The translations under genes were made by a program, and so were the position numbers. Shown here in pieces: positions 34,425-46,509 of a DNA stretch of 64,000 bases. Within the stretch, counting starts at the first letter, position 1, and each line of letters opens with the position of its first letter. Source of the stretch: Phyto melanocephala (taxonomy: Eukaryota > Arthropoda > Insecta > Diptera > Rhinophoridae); assembly GCA_941918925.1 (NCBI GenBank), contig OW799237.1, positions 2,771,201-2,835,200 on the forward strand, given 5' to 3'. The notes under the pieces were generated by a model. The model saw nothing but the letters and a program-made list of their open reading frames with translations. It ran no database searches and had not been told where the DNA came from.

Positions 34425-35878
34425 AGTTTGCTTTTCCTGATGTAATTGTTGTTATATTTTCTGGTAACTTGTTTTAATTACAAAAACAACTCCCGAATTA
34501 TTTCTATAGTGTTGACAAAGTTTCTTAATATTTTTGTTGAAATTTCTTATATTTAGTCAAAAATTTTACTTTGTATTCTAATATATAACAAAGAAAACCT
34601 TAACAATAAGCTCCAAAAAAACTAAAGCTACATAATGAGGACAAGTAAAATAATATAAAAATGAAGTTTAACAGAAAACGCGATAAAAATAACAGGGACA
34701 TCAACAGAAATAACAATCATTTTACTACCGAACTGAAACTAAATAAACATATACAATAAAACTATTTATTTATGTATGTGTATAAGTAGATGTCAATATG
34801 TATATTTCAAACTATTCAAAGTAGTTAGTTGGTAGAAAGACAAACTAGTTTTAACGACTTTTCATACCCAGACCAGTCCAAGCCAGCAAGTACCAGTAAC
34901 GCCTTTCAGTTCATTGTCATTTCTTCATTTATACTTGCAGGCAATGGAAAATAGAAATAGAAAATAAATATGGCAAAATAACTATGGCAAAATAAATGGA
35001 AAATAACGTTGGTAAAAGAAAGTTTAACTGCTTGTGTAATGACAACTAATTTCAAGAGTAATAAGAAACTAAATGAGGTAAGCATGAGCTGGTCTAAAAG
35101 CAGTACAGGCTAAAGCTGGAAGAACATAGGAAGAAGTTTAAAATGGAAATACTTAAAAGAAAGTTGCTGGCGACATAAAAGTTGCCAACTCATTAACATA
35201 AGAATTACAGCAACTATTAAAGACAAGACTTAAGAACAAGAGCACAAAAAACCAAACAAAAAACGAAGAAAAATATACTTCCAGTTAAACAATAGCAGCT
35301 AAGCAATTTTTAAGCAGTTGTAAAAGAAAAAACTAAGTTAAATAAATTCGTATCTACATAAAACACAATTTGTTATGTTAACTTCCGTTTCCGTTGATGC
35401 ACTCTTAATAAGCACCACCACTTGAACACAAACACAAGCACTCAATTACTTACACACATACATTCTTACACCTATACAAAAGTCTTAAAGGAATATAAAA
35501 CGAATGAAAAAGATAAAGAGCAAAGGAATTAGAGCTTAAGAACAAAACAAATTTCAAACTGTTGTTAAGCATTAAGAGTTTGAACAACAGTTTAAGACAG
35601 TTTTCTACTGGCATTATTACATATGCTAAGGAAAAAACCAAATACAAAAAAAAAAAAATTTAATAAAAATATATATAGAACAACTGCTAAGAATCAAAAA
35701 CATTTACAACAAATAGAAAAAAATCTACATTGAAAAAATAGGCTCAAATTACATGAGAAAAATAAAACAAGAACAACAACAACAAAACAAGAAAAGAAAC
35801 TTTCAAATGAAAATGTCAACAAGAATTAAGTAGGAAAAACTTTCATCTACAACTTTTAATAAAAGTTATTTTCATTTT
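34425..35878. other. AT-rich non-coding stretch
   Basis: No gene is supported. The minus frame 35450-35647 is hydrophobic, AT-driven and without a motif. AAC/AAG triplets occur near 35770-35800. Confidence 0.55.
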
Positions 35879-36189
35879 ATACCCTTCACAGAGAGTGCAA
35901 CAGTATATGTAGGTTTGTCATTCAGTATGAAATTTTTACAATATTCGTTTGCATCCTTATAAGGTGTATATACAAATTTCGAAGGCTTATGACTAGAGAA
36001 GTAAATTAAGCAATGTCCTTCTGTCCGTATTTTATGAAGTCCCCACCATCACGTAGACCGGTATATAATAACAAAATGTTAAAAATATTCAGGAGCAGAG
36101 TGGTTAAGAAAATCAGAAAAATCGATCTATAAATAACTAAGACCACCTCGATTTTTCACAACAAAAACTGTTTACAGCGAACCAGGTTT

Positions 36190-36202
36190 TAAATTCCGGC
36201 TA
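36190..36202. repeat. 13-bp target-site duplication, left
   Basis: TAAATTCCGGCTA, identical to 36938-36950. Together they bracket the LOA insertion. Confidence 0.85.
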
Positions 36203-36937
36203 GGTTAGGTTAGATCCGGCAGCTGCCCAAAGGCATAGCTCACTTGGGTTCACCGAGGGTCCCGTTGTGATACCGAAGGCACCAACGCCCGTTCGTCTAT
36301 ATCCTCTGGCTGTCGTTCCTCAGCCATCCTGTCCTGTTTATAAAGTTGTGGATCTTTCCCAGATCAACTGCGGAAAGACAAGTTTTACTTTTAAGTATTC
36401 GCTGACCTAGAATCTGGTGTCTCAGGTCCCCGAATGCAGGACAATTACAGAGAAGATGTTCAGTTGTCTCCTCCTCTTCCTCGTTATCGCAACTTCTGCA
36501 GAAGTCGTTGTAAGGGATATTTAGCATTTTCGCATGTGTATCTATAGGCCAGTGTCCAGTAATGACCGCTATGGTGTTCCTAAGGTGAATTCGGGGCATA
36601 TTCACCGCATATTACGTCCTATGCACATCCTTGTCAGGCCAGATCTTTTTGTTCTCCAAGCAAGTGGGTTCTCTTACCCATCTTTCCTTGGCATCCAAAT
36701 AGAATTGATGCGAGATTAGCTGCTAACCCTTAGATAAGGGAATACCCAAAGCACAACTGGATTCAACCAAATCTAAGGTGGTATCGGCTTTTGCAAGTGC
36801 TTCAGCTCTTTTATTACGATCAATATCCCCAAGTCCTGGAACCCCAAGAGCAACCGTCGAATATCTCGCTATCTCTTCAAAAGACACCCGGCATTTCTGG
36901 GCAATTTTCGATGTGCTGTACACACTCTTCAGGGATC
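36203..36937 (-). mobile_element. 5'-truncated LOA-clade retrotransposon
   Basis: A 735-bp insert between perfect 13-bp direct repeats. On the minus strand the first frame (about 36923-36726) covers the end of RNase H: YSTSKIAQKCRVSFEEIARY, then LGVPGLGDIDRNKRAEALAK, matching the LOA pattern CRxSxxEMA...WVPGHxDIxGNxxADELA, with Glu where the last catalytic Asp should be. After a stop and frame change, 36605-36297 gives TIAVITGHWPIDTHAKMLNI and a CCHC knuckle (CRSC, EHLLCNCPAF), then the C-terminal tail to a stop at 36297. The 3' untranslated part ends in CTAACCTAACC, not poly-A. Truncation at the 5' end and a duplicated target are as expected for target-primed reverse transcription. Confidence 0.88.
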
Positions 36938-36950
36938 TAAATTCCGGCTA
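36938..36950. repeat. 13-bp target-site duplication, right
   Basis: TAAATTCCGGCTA, identical to 36190-36202. Confidence 0.85.
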
Positions 36951-37290
36951 AGCCAAAATATTTTTATTTTATTTAAAATTAACCTTCATATTATAAGTAT
37001 CAAATGTAGAATACGGTCTACTATGAAAAGGCTAAAATCCAAGATGACATACTAAACAAAATGGCGGATAAATTTTGTTTCTCAATCCCATTAATATGGG
37101 TATTAATTAAAAGGGCTTTACTAGTAGAATACAATTAATTAAGTAAAAATAAAAAAATTAAATACAGAATCGGAAACAATAAAGCAAAATGGCGTATAAA
37201 ATAAAACTTAAAATCTAAGCTAATTTACGCTGTGGTTACTATATCTATGTACAAGATAGTAAAGGGTATTTCTAGACTCATTACGACAGC

Positions 37291-38700
37291 ATTCTCACTT
37301 GTTTTTTGTTCTATTTTATTTTTCATGCCAATTTTTGTGTGATGTAAAAATAAACTTTTCTGCATATTCCAACTTCCACAAAAATAAGTTGTAAAAGAAA
37401 AATATAAAATAATAATGGATTAGGTACGTACATTAAAGAAAGTCTTAATGTAATTGCTTAAGATTATTTATTTAAGACTTTAATGAGATTTCAAAAATAT
37501 TTACGGCATTGGGTAGGGAAGTGATGACAGTGACATTTTTTTTAAATGAGTGTAAAGCCCAATATTAAATTACCATGTGGTTAAATATATTTTTGTTATA
37601 TATTTATTTTTGAAAATAAAAAATTTTAAGAAATAAAATATAGAAAATTTAAGCTCCTATCAACACGAAATAATAACGTTATTCTCGAAAATTGCATTCT
37701 TGAAAAAAAAATAATGCCATATTATTAAATGAAACTCCATAGTTAACAATTTAAAGCGTAACTAATCAAATATTATTAGTATGTCCTTTATAATATTTCC
37801 CAAAAAGCTTAAAATAAATAAAAACTATTTTATCGTTTATTGTAATATATTTAAAACATTCTTAAATTTTTAAAAAATAATATTATGTTATTGCAATACC
37901 ATATGGTACTTAGGACATTTATTTACCAAATGCAATACAGTAAGCAATCTTAGTCTCCCTAACATTTTTAATTCTCCCTAACCTTTTTAAGGTCCAAGAT
38001 TATCAGAAGTATCTATACAATCACTGTGCATGAATCCATCTACTATGAGCGTATGATGCAGGCTTTCTATCACCTTTACTCGGATTGTGCACTACATCGG
38101 CATCTATGCCTCCCTGTCATTTTTATGTAAGTGGTGCAGGATGCTCCTATGTTCTAGCCAAGAAATAAAAAAATTTCAGTTTCGTTAATCCTAAAGTTAA
38201 ATTCTTGAAGACACTTTGTTTACACTAACCGGCATCTGTCCATTTATAATACTTTAATACCTTATTACAATAAAAATAAAAAAAAAATAAATTTAATTTA
38301 TTTTTTAACTTCTATTTGCTTTCCTAAAATACTTGGAAATTTTATTAAAATTTTTCTTTTGTCAAAAGTCCATAGTTGATAAAATCATACAAATTATTAA
38401 AATCAGATAGAACAGGTCACAACAAAAAAATCTATTTTAATAATTTTTTGAGAAAAACTGTTTGTGTTTTTTTTTGTTCCACTGAAATATTTGAAATAAG
38501 ATGTTTTGGAAAATGTCCACAGATTTATATCGTCCACTGTAACAAAGGTAGTAAATTCGTAGGTAAAAGTTGGCCTAAGGTAAGGTTGAAAAAGAGTGCA
38601 ACTAAAAGACCAAACCCGCGAAAGTTATACACATATACCCAATTGGCATGTTAAGTTCTCTAATGGAACTATATTTCCCTGATAAATAAATAATTTCATC
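37291..38700. other. AT-rich non-coding stretch
   Basis: No gene is supported. 37930-38160 has a less biased composition and shares a TTAGGGAG-type string on its minus strand with the LOA/R1 relic near 1.5 kb, so it may be a very old relative. The plus frame 38376-38654 shows no domain. Confidence 0.45.
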
Positions 38701-39030
38701 TCAACTGGTCAAAAGATCAGCCTCTTTTGTGTTATTCCGTATGGATTTTCCATTAAAATTTCTTTGGTTTCCCCAGATAGACATAGTGTACACGTAGACG
38801 TACACGTTCTCGCATCTAATATGCCCAAACGTAGGATATTGACACAGATAGTGTTCCAAAATCTCATCCTCTTCTTCGCACGGTCTACGTGTCGTATTAT
38901 CTGACAGTTTCATGCGAGCTAGATGAGTTCTCAACACGGTGTGACCTTTTACTACACTAGTTAATCTCTTCAGAATTTCCTTCGATTTTTCAAGATTGGG
39001 GTAACCCCATATTATGTTCGTCACTTTAGC
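38701..39030 (-). pseudogene. LOA-like C-terminal fragment
   Basis: The minus-strand frame 39024-38701 contains LTSVVKGHTVLRTHLARMKL, then RRPCEEEDEILEHYLCQYPT and FGHIR. This matches the C-terminal knuckle region of LOA-type elements (TGHxxLxTHAxRxxL...CRxCxxEEExxEHLLCxCPAF), with the first knuckle Cys replaced by Arg and the last by Tyr. After FGHIR the match ends in VYVYVYT sequence, so the true C-terminus is lost. It is clearly a different copy from 36203-36937 but of the same broad group and orientation. Confidence 0.65.
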
Positions 39031-40429
39031 GACAGTATTATTTTATTACTTTCTAACGTATTTCACCATCGGCCAAACTTTAAGTTCACGTTTGAATCTC
39101 TAAGATGTTTGAGCAAAAAAATTAAATTTTATTGTAAATTTGATTTCAACAAATAGAATTCTCCATTTATACAAATTTAGAGAAGTAGAAACTTTTTTTA
39201 AATTCAATGTTGTGTTAAAAACTAAAAAATAATCAATTGAAAATATCGTATATGCCAGCATAATGCTTCTTACTTAGGGATCTTAGTAAGGATTATCCAA
39301 CTTTAAATAAATTCTGTTGCCAATTTTTAATACAAATCTGTATCAAGCGAAGTATATTTCCAAAGAATGATTTTATAGAAAAAACAAAATTAAGAAACGA
39401 CTGATATGTTTAATATTTGTAATTTTTAAATAATATTTTCTAGTTGATTAATTTAAAAGACTAATTTTAAACAAGATTCTTATAAAAAAAATCTCTTCTT
39501 ATAACGTTCAATGTATAAATTTAATTTTTAAATATATGCTTAACATGTGTGTTACATTGTATAAAAATATTGAATTAATTTAGCAACTGTTCTTAACATA
39601 CATTAACATATTTCACATATAAATAAATAACAAATGATTTTATGTGTAATGTTGATGACGCCATATTGACAATGAATTTAACGAAAAAATACGCAAAGGT
39701 CTTAGGTGATATATTTAGGGTGTTCCTGGCAAGCAGCAAATTGGCAGTAAAATTTGAAAAGAGCTTAGGGCCCTAGAACCATTCTAAGAAAAAGGTTACA
39801 AACAGGAAAACATAAAACACATTATTATTTAAAAAAAAAATATTATTTGACTGCTTTTTATTTAAACACACATATGCTTTTCTGATTCACATGAAAAAAA
39901 AAATTCATATTTTAAAGTGTTTTACAATTTTCTGCCATTTAAATAGATGGCAAAAAGGCGAAACAAAAGCATATTTATTTAATAGCTTTTTAAACGCACA
40001 TGACGAAAAAAAAGTTACAGAAAAAAAGAGAACAACAATAATAATAATGATAACAAATGGTACATACGTGCTTAGAATTACAACAATAACAAAACCATGA
40101 AGCACAAGAACAAAATCTAAATAAAACAATTTAAAAATATTTAAACAAAAGACCGAGAAATATAAAAAAAGGAACCAGAACAAATGTAACGAAAAATTTC
40201 AATTCACCAATTCTCATCAGTGGAATTTTTACAATAAATTACAACAATTTATACACAAAAATAAATAAAAAAACAATAATATAATAAAGAAACAATAAAA
40301 AATATTCTGCTCCAGAAAACAAGAACAAAATAACCAACAACATGTGGATTTTAAGACAAACCAAAAGAGCAACGTTCAGAGCTGTCGCAGTTGGGGCACT
40401 CAACAGAACAAGTAAATTAAAAGAAAAAT
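39031..40429. other. AT-rich non-coding stretch
   Basis: No gene is supported. Overlapping frames at 39891-40100 (plus) and 39905-40183 (minus) are antisense readings of the same AT-rich DNA with no domain. Confidence 0.55.
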
Positions 40430-41073
40430 CTTAAATTTTGGATAATATTAAAGAAAATTGTTTATTTGTTAAAAAAAATCTGGATGATATTACTATAAAA
40501 AAAATTTTGTTCAAAATTTTTTGTATATAAAGAATTGTTTGTTTATTTTTATTTAAAATAAATGAAAAAAAAATAGTTTTTATTATTTTTTTTTTAAAGA
40601 AACTTTTGACAAAAACTTCAATAATACTTTTTTCTAAATATTTACTTAAAGAATATCTTTTTTAAAAAAATTTTTCATGAAATCTTAAATAAAATTTACC
40701 ATACAATTTTTTTTGAGATAAAAAAGTTTCTGTAAATTTCTATTTTAAATGAGATTTATTTTATTTCCTTTTTATAGAGAATTTCTTGATAAATTTTAGA
40801 AATATTGGATTTTTTATAGAAATGCTTTTTTAAATCTGTGGATAAATTTTTTTAAAATTTTTTATGGAGTTTCTTTTAATTTTTATAAAAAAATTATGGT
40901 TAAAAAAATTTTGTAAAAATAATTTTCTGTAAAAAATTTTGTTAGTATAAAAAAAAAATTGTTTTACAAATTTTTTCCATAAAATTATTATTTTAAATAA
41001 ATTTTTCACAAAAGAATTTTCTTAGAATTTCTTTTCGATAGAGAATATTTTGATAAATTCTTTTATAAACAAA
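40430..41073. repeat. degenerate AT-rich repeat field, left part
   Basis: Diverged units with the core ATAGA(G)AATTTTTTGATAAATT separated by T-rich spacers, resembling the field at 20085-21990. It resumes at 42396 after the Helitron-like element, so one field was split by insertion. Confidence 0.5.
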
Positions 41074-42395
41074 TCATATATAGTTTGTCGATAACTGCAT
41101 CATCTAAAATCAGCTGCACCGATTTCGCCAATTTTTTTTTTTCATTTGTTATAACGTGACTTAGGTTTTCACCTCTACTTTTTTTTATTTGTCTAAAATC
41201 GTAGAACGGCTGAAATGATTTGTCTAATTAATTTTTTTAAATATTTGTACGCAAACCGATTTGATTATTTTTTTAAATATTCCCAAAATAAACGTCATTA
41301 TCAGAATCGCTTACTTAATGTTAACCTGATTTCAAGAGCGCTTTTAGAAGACATGAATTTCATATGTGATGTCCCACTTCGTAGGTCTGAAGAAACTTAC
41401 AAAATCAAATATTTTTTTTGGTGGGTTTTTATAACCTTCTTTTATATAAATAAAAATGAAATGATGTCCGTTGCAAAGCGAATCATCGGAGGAGAATTTT
41501 GGTATTTTTTTTAATTATCTATTAAGCTCAATAATGGTTCTTACAAAAATTTGTTCTTATAATTTAAAGTGGGCGTGGCACCTGCCATACAAAATTAATA
41601 TTTTTGAGGCATATCCAGAGAACTGCTAAAATTAAAATTAATTAGTGAAGGTATTGTAATAATAGCCTGCCTATTTGAGCTTAAAATTAACTTAGTAGGC
41701 GTGGCACCTTCAATACAAATAAAATATATTTAATAAGATATTTATAAAACTATTACATTTATAATATAAAAACTTTGTGTACTTTACTTTTATCGTATTT
41801 GATCTTATTCCAGCCAACAAATGAAACGATCGGAGCAGGGAAAACGACCACCCCATACAAAAAACTCATTGTATGACATATTTCAAAAACTATAGATGAT
41901 AGAGTTGTTAATGCTGGTATCAGATATTTTAATATAAATTTTACAATTCAGTTTAATGATTGGCTATGATCAAATGAGAGGGCGTGACACTTCTTATATA
42001 AAGAAAATTTATTTGAGGACATATTTGCAGAATTATTATTGTTATAGGCTTTAAATGATGTACATATATATGGCTGCAATATCAGTTTATCTTTTCGAAC
42101 ACAAAATCGAGAGGAACAGAGCAGAGGGCGTATTGTCTGTCCTTATCATACAAAAAAAAAATGCTGTCGTTTCAGGAAAATAGTAATCGCTATTTGGTTT
42201 AAATTTATTATGCCCTACTTTTGATAACAATTTTTTAATGAGATTAATAATGGTAAGGATCGGAGAAGGTAGAGTGATGCTTTTATATGAATAAAATACA
42301 ATTTTTAATACCGAACAAGTGGTGACAGATAATATAAAAATCCTGCTTCAAATAAATACAAGAAGTGGCCACCAAAGCGAACCGGGTTCTGCTAG
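41074..42395 (+). mobile_element. Helitron-like repeat (3 of 3), inserted in AT repeat
   Basis: The proposed left end TCATATATAG follows an A. The right end is sharp: AGCGAACCGGGTTCTGCTAG, in which GAAC-CGG-GTTC forms a hairpin directly before CTAG (42392-42395), with T next. The interior carries recurring GGGCGTGGCAC modules near 41572, 41699, 41981 and 42123, the same module type as in the 14.7- and 18.1-kb copies. TATAGTTTGTCGATAACTGC and ATCGTAGAACGGCTGAA-type text near the 5' part is typical of these repeats. The plus frame 41215-41514 is uninterrupted for 99 codons but shows no Rep or helicase motif, so I treat it as chance. At 1.3 kb this is the longest of the three copies. Confidence 0.55.
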
Positions 42396-42770
42396 TTCTT
42401 TTATAAAAATATATTTTGTCATTATTTTATAGAAACTTTTATATAAAACTGTTGTTAAAATTTTCTTTTTAAAGAAAATATTTTTTAGAAAATATATTTT
42501 TCTATAATTAAATTTAATTAAAATATTTTAATTAAAAAAATATAATTAAATTTATATAAAATTTTTTGATGGAATTTTTCTGAAAACAATTTTTCTATAG
42601 AAAATTTTCAGTCGATTTTTTTTGGAATAACTTATTATTTTTTTTATAAAATTTTTTTTTTGCAGAAATTTATTGATTAGACTTTTTTATAAATTAATTT
42701 TTTTCAAAGTTCTTTTTAGAAATTTTCAAAAACTTTATTATAATTTATTTTATATTTATTATTTATTTGT
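42396..42770. repeat. degenerate AT-rich repeat field, right part
   Basis: Continues the TATAGAAA..TTTT pattern of 40430-41073 on the far side of the Helitron-like insert. Confidence 0.45.
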
Positions 42771-45700
42771 GGAAAAGCTATATCTGTTACTCCTAATAAT
42801 AAAGCAAGTAATCAATTACAATTATTTTTTTCTAAAGAAATTTTATATTTAAAACCACACCGTTAAATTCTATATTTAAAGAAATGTTTACTTTAGTCAA
42901 AAATAATTATGTGGCGACTTAAAGGCACCCCGCAAGAAATATGGCTGCAAACGCCTTTTGCATGTCCTTAGTCCTTTTAAAGGTTTATGTTGTGTTGTTT
43001 TCATTATTTTACATTTTATTTTTTTGTAAAATGAAAAGTGCCTGGGAAACCGCCTATTTTTTTTATTTCATTGTGTTTTATTTCAATTGAAAAAATTTCC
43101 ATATTTTTTGTTTTTATATTTTTACTATTGTCTGTCTGTCTGTGTATGAGTCTGTATTATATTGTTGTGCTTATTTGTTGTTGATGTTCTTGCAGTTGTT
43201 GGTTTCCAAGATGATTCTTATTTCGTTTTAATAGCTTTGGGAATTGCTGTTTTTTGTTGTAGTAGTTTTTACTCGTATGTTTATTCCTTTTAAACGACCA
43301 TACAAACTACGGGAAGACTTTTGCTGCCATTTTAAGTTCGTAGATGTTTGAGTATTTTCCGTGTTTTTTTTGCTGTGTATTTTGCTTACTGTATATTGAG
43401 CTGTGATGGTGTATCATCAGCATCAGCATTTATTTACTTTAGTACTGCAGCAGCATAAATCAAATGGAATGAAATCGAAACTGCTATTGACACTTGTTAT
43501 ACAATAAAAGTTTCTTACTTTTTACACATTTAAAATAACCCACTAGGAAAATATAAAAAAACAGAAGTCTAAAATATGGCAGTTGTTTAAGTAATTATTT
43601 CTTTTAATCTTCTAGAAATTTAAATTTATTAAAAAAATGTTATTGGCCAGAGGGTATTTTTTTTTAAATTCTTAGAGTACACATGATCATAATCATCAAA
43701 AGAGTTGATTATATCATTGTTAGCGTTTAAATTTTCGCTTGCTTGCGGTCGAGTACTTCTTAAATATACTTTAAAGCCTTCGGTACATAAATGGAGTGTT
43801 AAATATTGTTTTAAGTAGACAACTGTTACAATCAAGTGGCATCTTTATCAAAAAAGTGTCAAAATTAGTTTACCACTAACATCACTCCCACATGTAGTAG
43901 CGTCATAGTTGAGACCTAAACATGTTATTTTTAAGGCGGGTATAAGGTTTATCTTTTGTTGACAAATTAAATAACAAAAAAATTGTTACTGTTAAATAGC
44001 ATTCATAACTGTTGATTAAATAATTTACTGAATACCGAAATCAATAAAAAAAATTTTTTATTTTTTTTTTGGCGATAAGATTATCCTTAAAACAAGTTAG
44101 TAAATCACATAAATGGCCAACAAACTTTAACGTTGATTAGAATTGATCATAGTTCGTAGAGGGCGACAATCATTTGTAACCATAATAGTGTACTTTGCTA
44201 TTTAATTTTCAGTTGCTAAAATATTCCTACTGGATAGTTTTGGTTCTTGTAATTCAGTTTGTTTGTGTCATTTGCCTTAAAACTAAACTATTATTGGCAT
44301 GTTCTTTATTTTGTAATATCTGCTCTTCATCTTGGTGCCGTTTAAATACTCCGCTAAACAAACAAGCCGACTACGCCTCCCAAATTCAGTTTCACATACA
44401 TTTTAATTCTACTTCCACCAACTACCATCAGAATAGCAATCCAATGGACTAAAACATCTTCTTTATTTTACCATTGCTCTTTTTTTGCAATATTTTTTTC
44501 CCAGTTGCTATTTGTATAAGTTTATTTGGTTGCTGTTTGTTTTTCAAAATAAAATTTATAAAAAATATTAAATCTACGAACTATAGGATGCGAACTATAT
44601 TGCAGCAATAAAGCTGTGTATTTGTATACTAGACGGCAGTGGATTTGTCAATTGTTATTGAGTCCTTGGGGATTCCTAAATATCCATTGGGGATTCATGG
44701 TAACGTATTGATGTTAAACAAATTACAGTTACGTTGTTGTTGTTCCCATATAGACATATGCACGAGCAATGACACTAGAGTTGTATACTCGCTCTTTGTA
44801 GTTTTTGCAGTTGTGGTAGACCAGCCATAAATGTGTAAAAATATCTAGAAATCTTTTAGCCAAACGATATCAACTAACCAAACAGCAACAACAACAACCA
44901 ACCGGCCCATGATAACAACGATGATGATGATGAGTATGCAATGTGTGTGGTATTTTGGTTGGACAATATATTCCTCTCCATTTATAGAATACAACACACA
45001 TACACACTAACATTAGTTGTAGTACGTATTGTTTTTAGTTGTGTGTGGCCATATGTATGAGAGAAAAGAACTGGTCTAGAGTAAAACGAAGTGAAATAAA
45101 CTGAATTGAATGTTAGTTAATGATTTTAAATGACTTAATTAAAGATCGATTTTTTTTAATTAAATGGCAATTAAATACAACAAAGAAATGTTGGTTTTTA
45201 TTTCATTTTACTTATGCGATTTTAAAATATATTATAAAACTTTTTATGCAATTCTTATTTAACATTTATGAAATGCAGCTTATTAAAGTCTTCATGGGGA
45301 ATAGTTTTGTGAAAAATAATAAAAAATAAATAATAAATTGAAAAAATTCCCATCAAGTGACAATGATGTTTCAGGTAAGAAAAAAATTCCAAAGTTACTT
45401 TGCAATGAAATAATCTTGCACACGAAGTTCCTAGAATACAGAATATTTTATAATTGCACACACATGTACACTGCTTATCATAGAATGAAATTAATTACTG
45501 GCGACACTTAAGCTTAAGACAGAGTAATAAAAATTTAATCATTATAAATTTTTTTTTTAATACGAAATATAAAAAATTATAATCAGCTCAGTAAAATTAG
45601 TTGTATTGGCATAGTTTTTAGAGCAATGGTCTGCAACATTGTGGGCTGAATTATCGCCAAAATTCATTCCATAATTTAGGAACTATTTTATTTGAATAAT

Positions 45701-46509
45701 ATTGGGGTTGGAAAATATATTAGAAGCTGTCTTGAAACACAAATAAGTTTTCTTTAATTGTAAAAATTTGTAAATCGACCAAAACCGGTTATTTCTTTTT
45801 TTTTTATAAAAAAATAAGATATTGGAAAAGAGTAAAAAATTCTTTCTTTTCTTTTGTTATTTAAAATTTGCCAATTAGTTGCTGTATTAATTTTAAAAAA
45901 ATATGTTTTAAATTTGACCCTTTAAGGCTACTTAAGAGTTAATGTTGTTACAGGTTTAAAAAAATATTTTGCATGTGTCTAAATTCTTAACAAAAAATTA
46001 ATTTTATTGACTTTTTGCTTTGAAAAAAATTTTGTAAAACTAAAATTGGTGAGCTACCATCGGCCTACTCTCTGATTTGTATCAAACTGAACTGAGAGGC
46101 GAGCCAAACATGAAAGGAGTATAAGTATACTACCTTAAGCGAATTTAAATAGGTCAAATTATTTGACTAGCTGATGGGGAAACTTAATGTCAAAATTACT
46201 CCAATTCCCTTTGATTTACTAATTCAGGGATAGAAAATGAGATTTTGTTTCAGTATTAAACCCCCCCTTAAAATTCGCCGATGCATTTACCAGTATAAAA
46301 ATGCCTTGATACCACCCTTTAATATTTTCTGCATGTAATCTTTTAAATTAACAACTGTAACAACAACAGTAATAAAATTAAAAAAATTATTTACCCAGTT
46401 GGTCAAAACATGGTTAAAAAATTTTTTTACAAATGATGTAACAATTACATCTAATAATTTTTTTAACCATGTAATGAGCAAGAAAATCAATTATTTAAAA
46501 GCAATGATT
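42771..46509. other. long AT-rich non-coding stretch
   Basis: No gene is supported. Frames at 43629-43835, 44195-44452, 44639-44830, 45120-45329 and 45255-45461 have no domains. The 44195 frame (85 residues) is preceded by TTTTCAG and is the least repetitive, but nothing else supports it as an exon. CAG|GTAAGA near 45371-45379 is a good isolated donor-like site. ATG-triplet repeats (GATGATGATGATGAG) lie near 44920-44934. Confidence 0.5.

Larger units (their letters stand above)
35879..37290 (+). repeat. dispersed repeat copy 1, interrupted by LOA
   Basis: It begins TATACCCTTCACAGAGAGTG and then TATGTAGGTTTGTCATTC, and matches the minus-strand copy at 59.0-60.16 kb. Further shared landmarks in order are a GTCCnTCTGTC block, ATAAATAACT, GA(C/T)CACCTCG followed by TTTTTCACAAC, and AGCGAAC...GGTTTTAAATTCC leading into GGCTAAGCCAAA. 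A LOA element is inserted at 36203-36937. On the far side AAAGGGTATTTC (about 37260-37271) may be the end partner of the opening TACCCTT, which would make the element about 660 bp without the insert, but this end is not confirmed by the second copy. There is no coding content. The class is unknown to me. Confidence 0.55.

Noticed and set aside
37930..38160. Possible further LOA/R1-type relic on the minus strand
   Set aside because: Only a TTAGGGAG-type string and a loose knuckle-like pattern; too weak to call.
41215..41514. 99-codon open frame inside the third Helitron-like repeat as a Rep or helicase fragment
   Set aside because: No Rep HUH or helicase motif is present; the frame is AT-driven.
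44195..44452. 85-residue frame after TTTTCAG as a possible exon
   Set aside because: Hydrophobic start, no recognised domain, no convincing donor at its end.
45360..45380. CAG|GTAAGA as an exon donor
   Set aside because: No acceptor or coding stretch before it; an isolated donor-like site is expected by chance.
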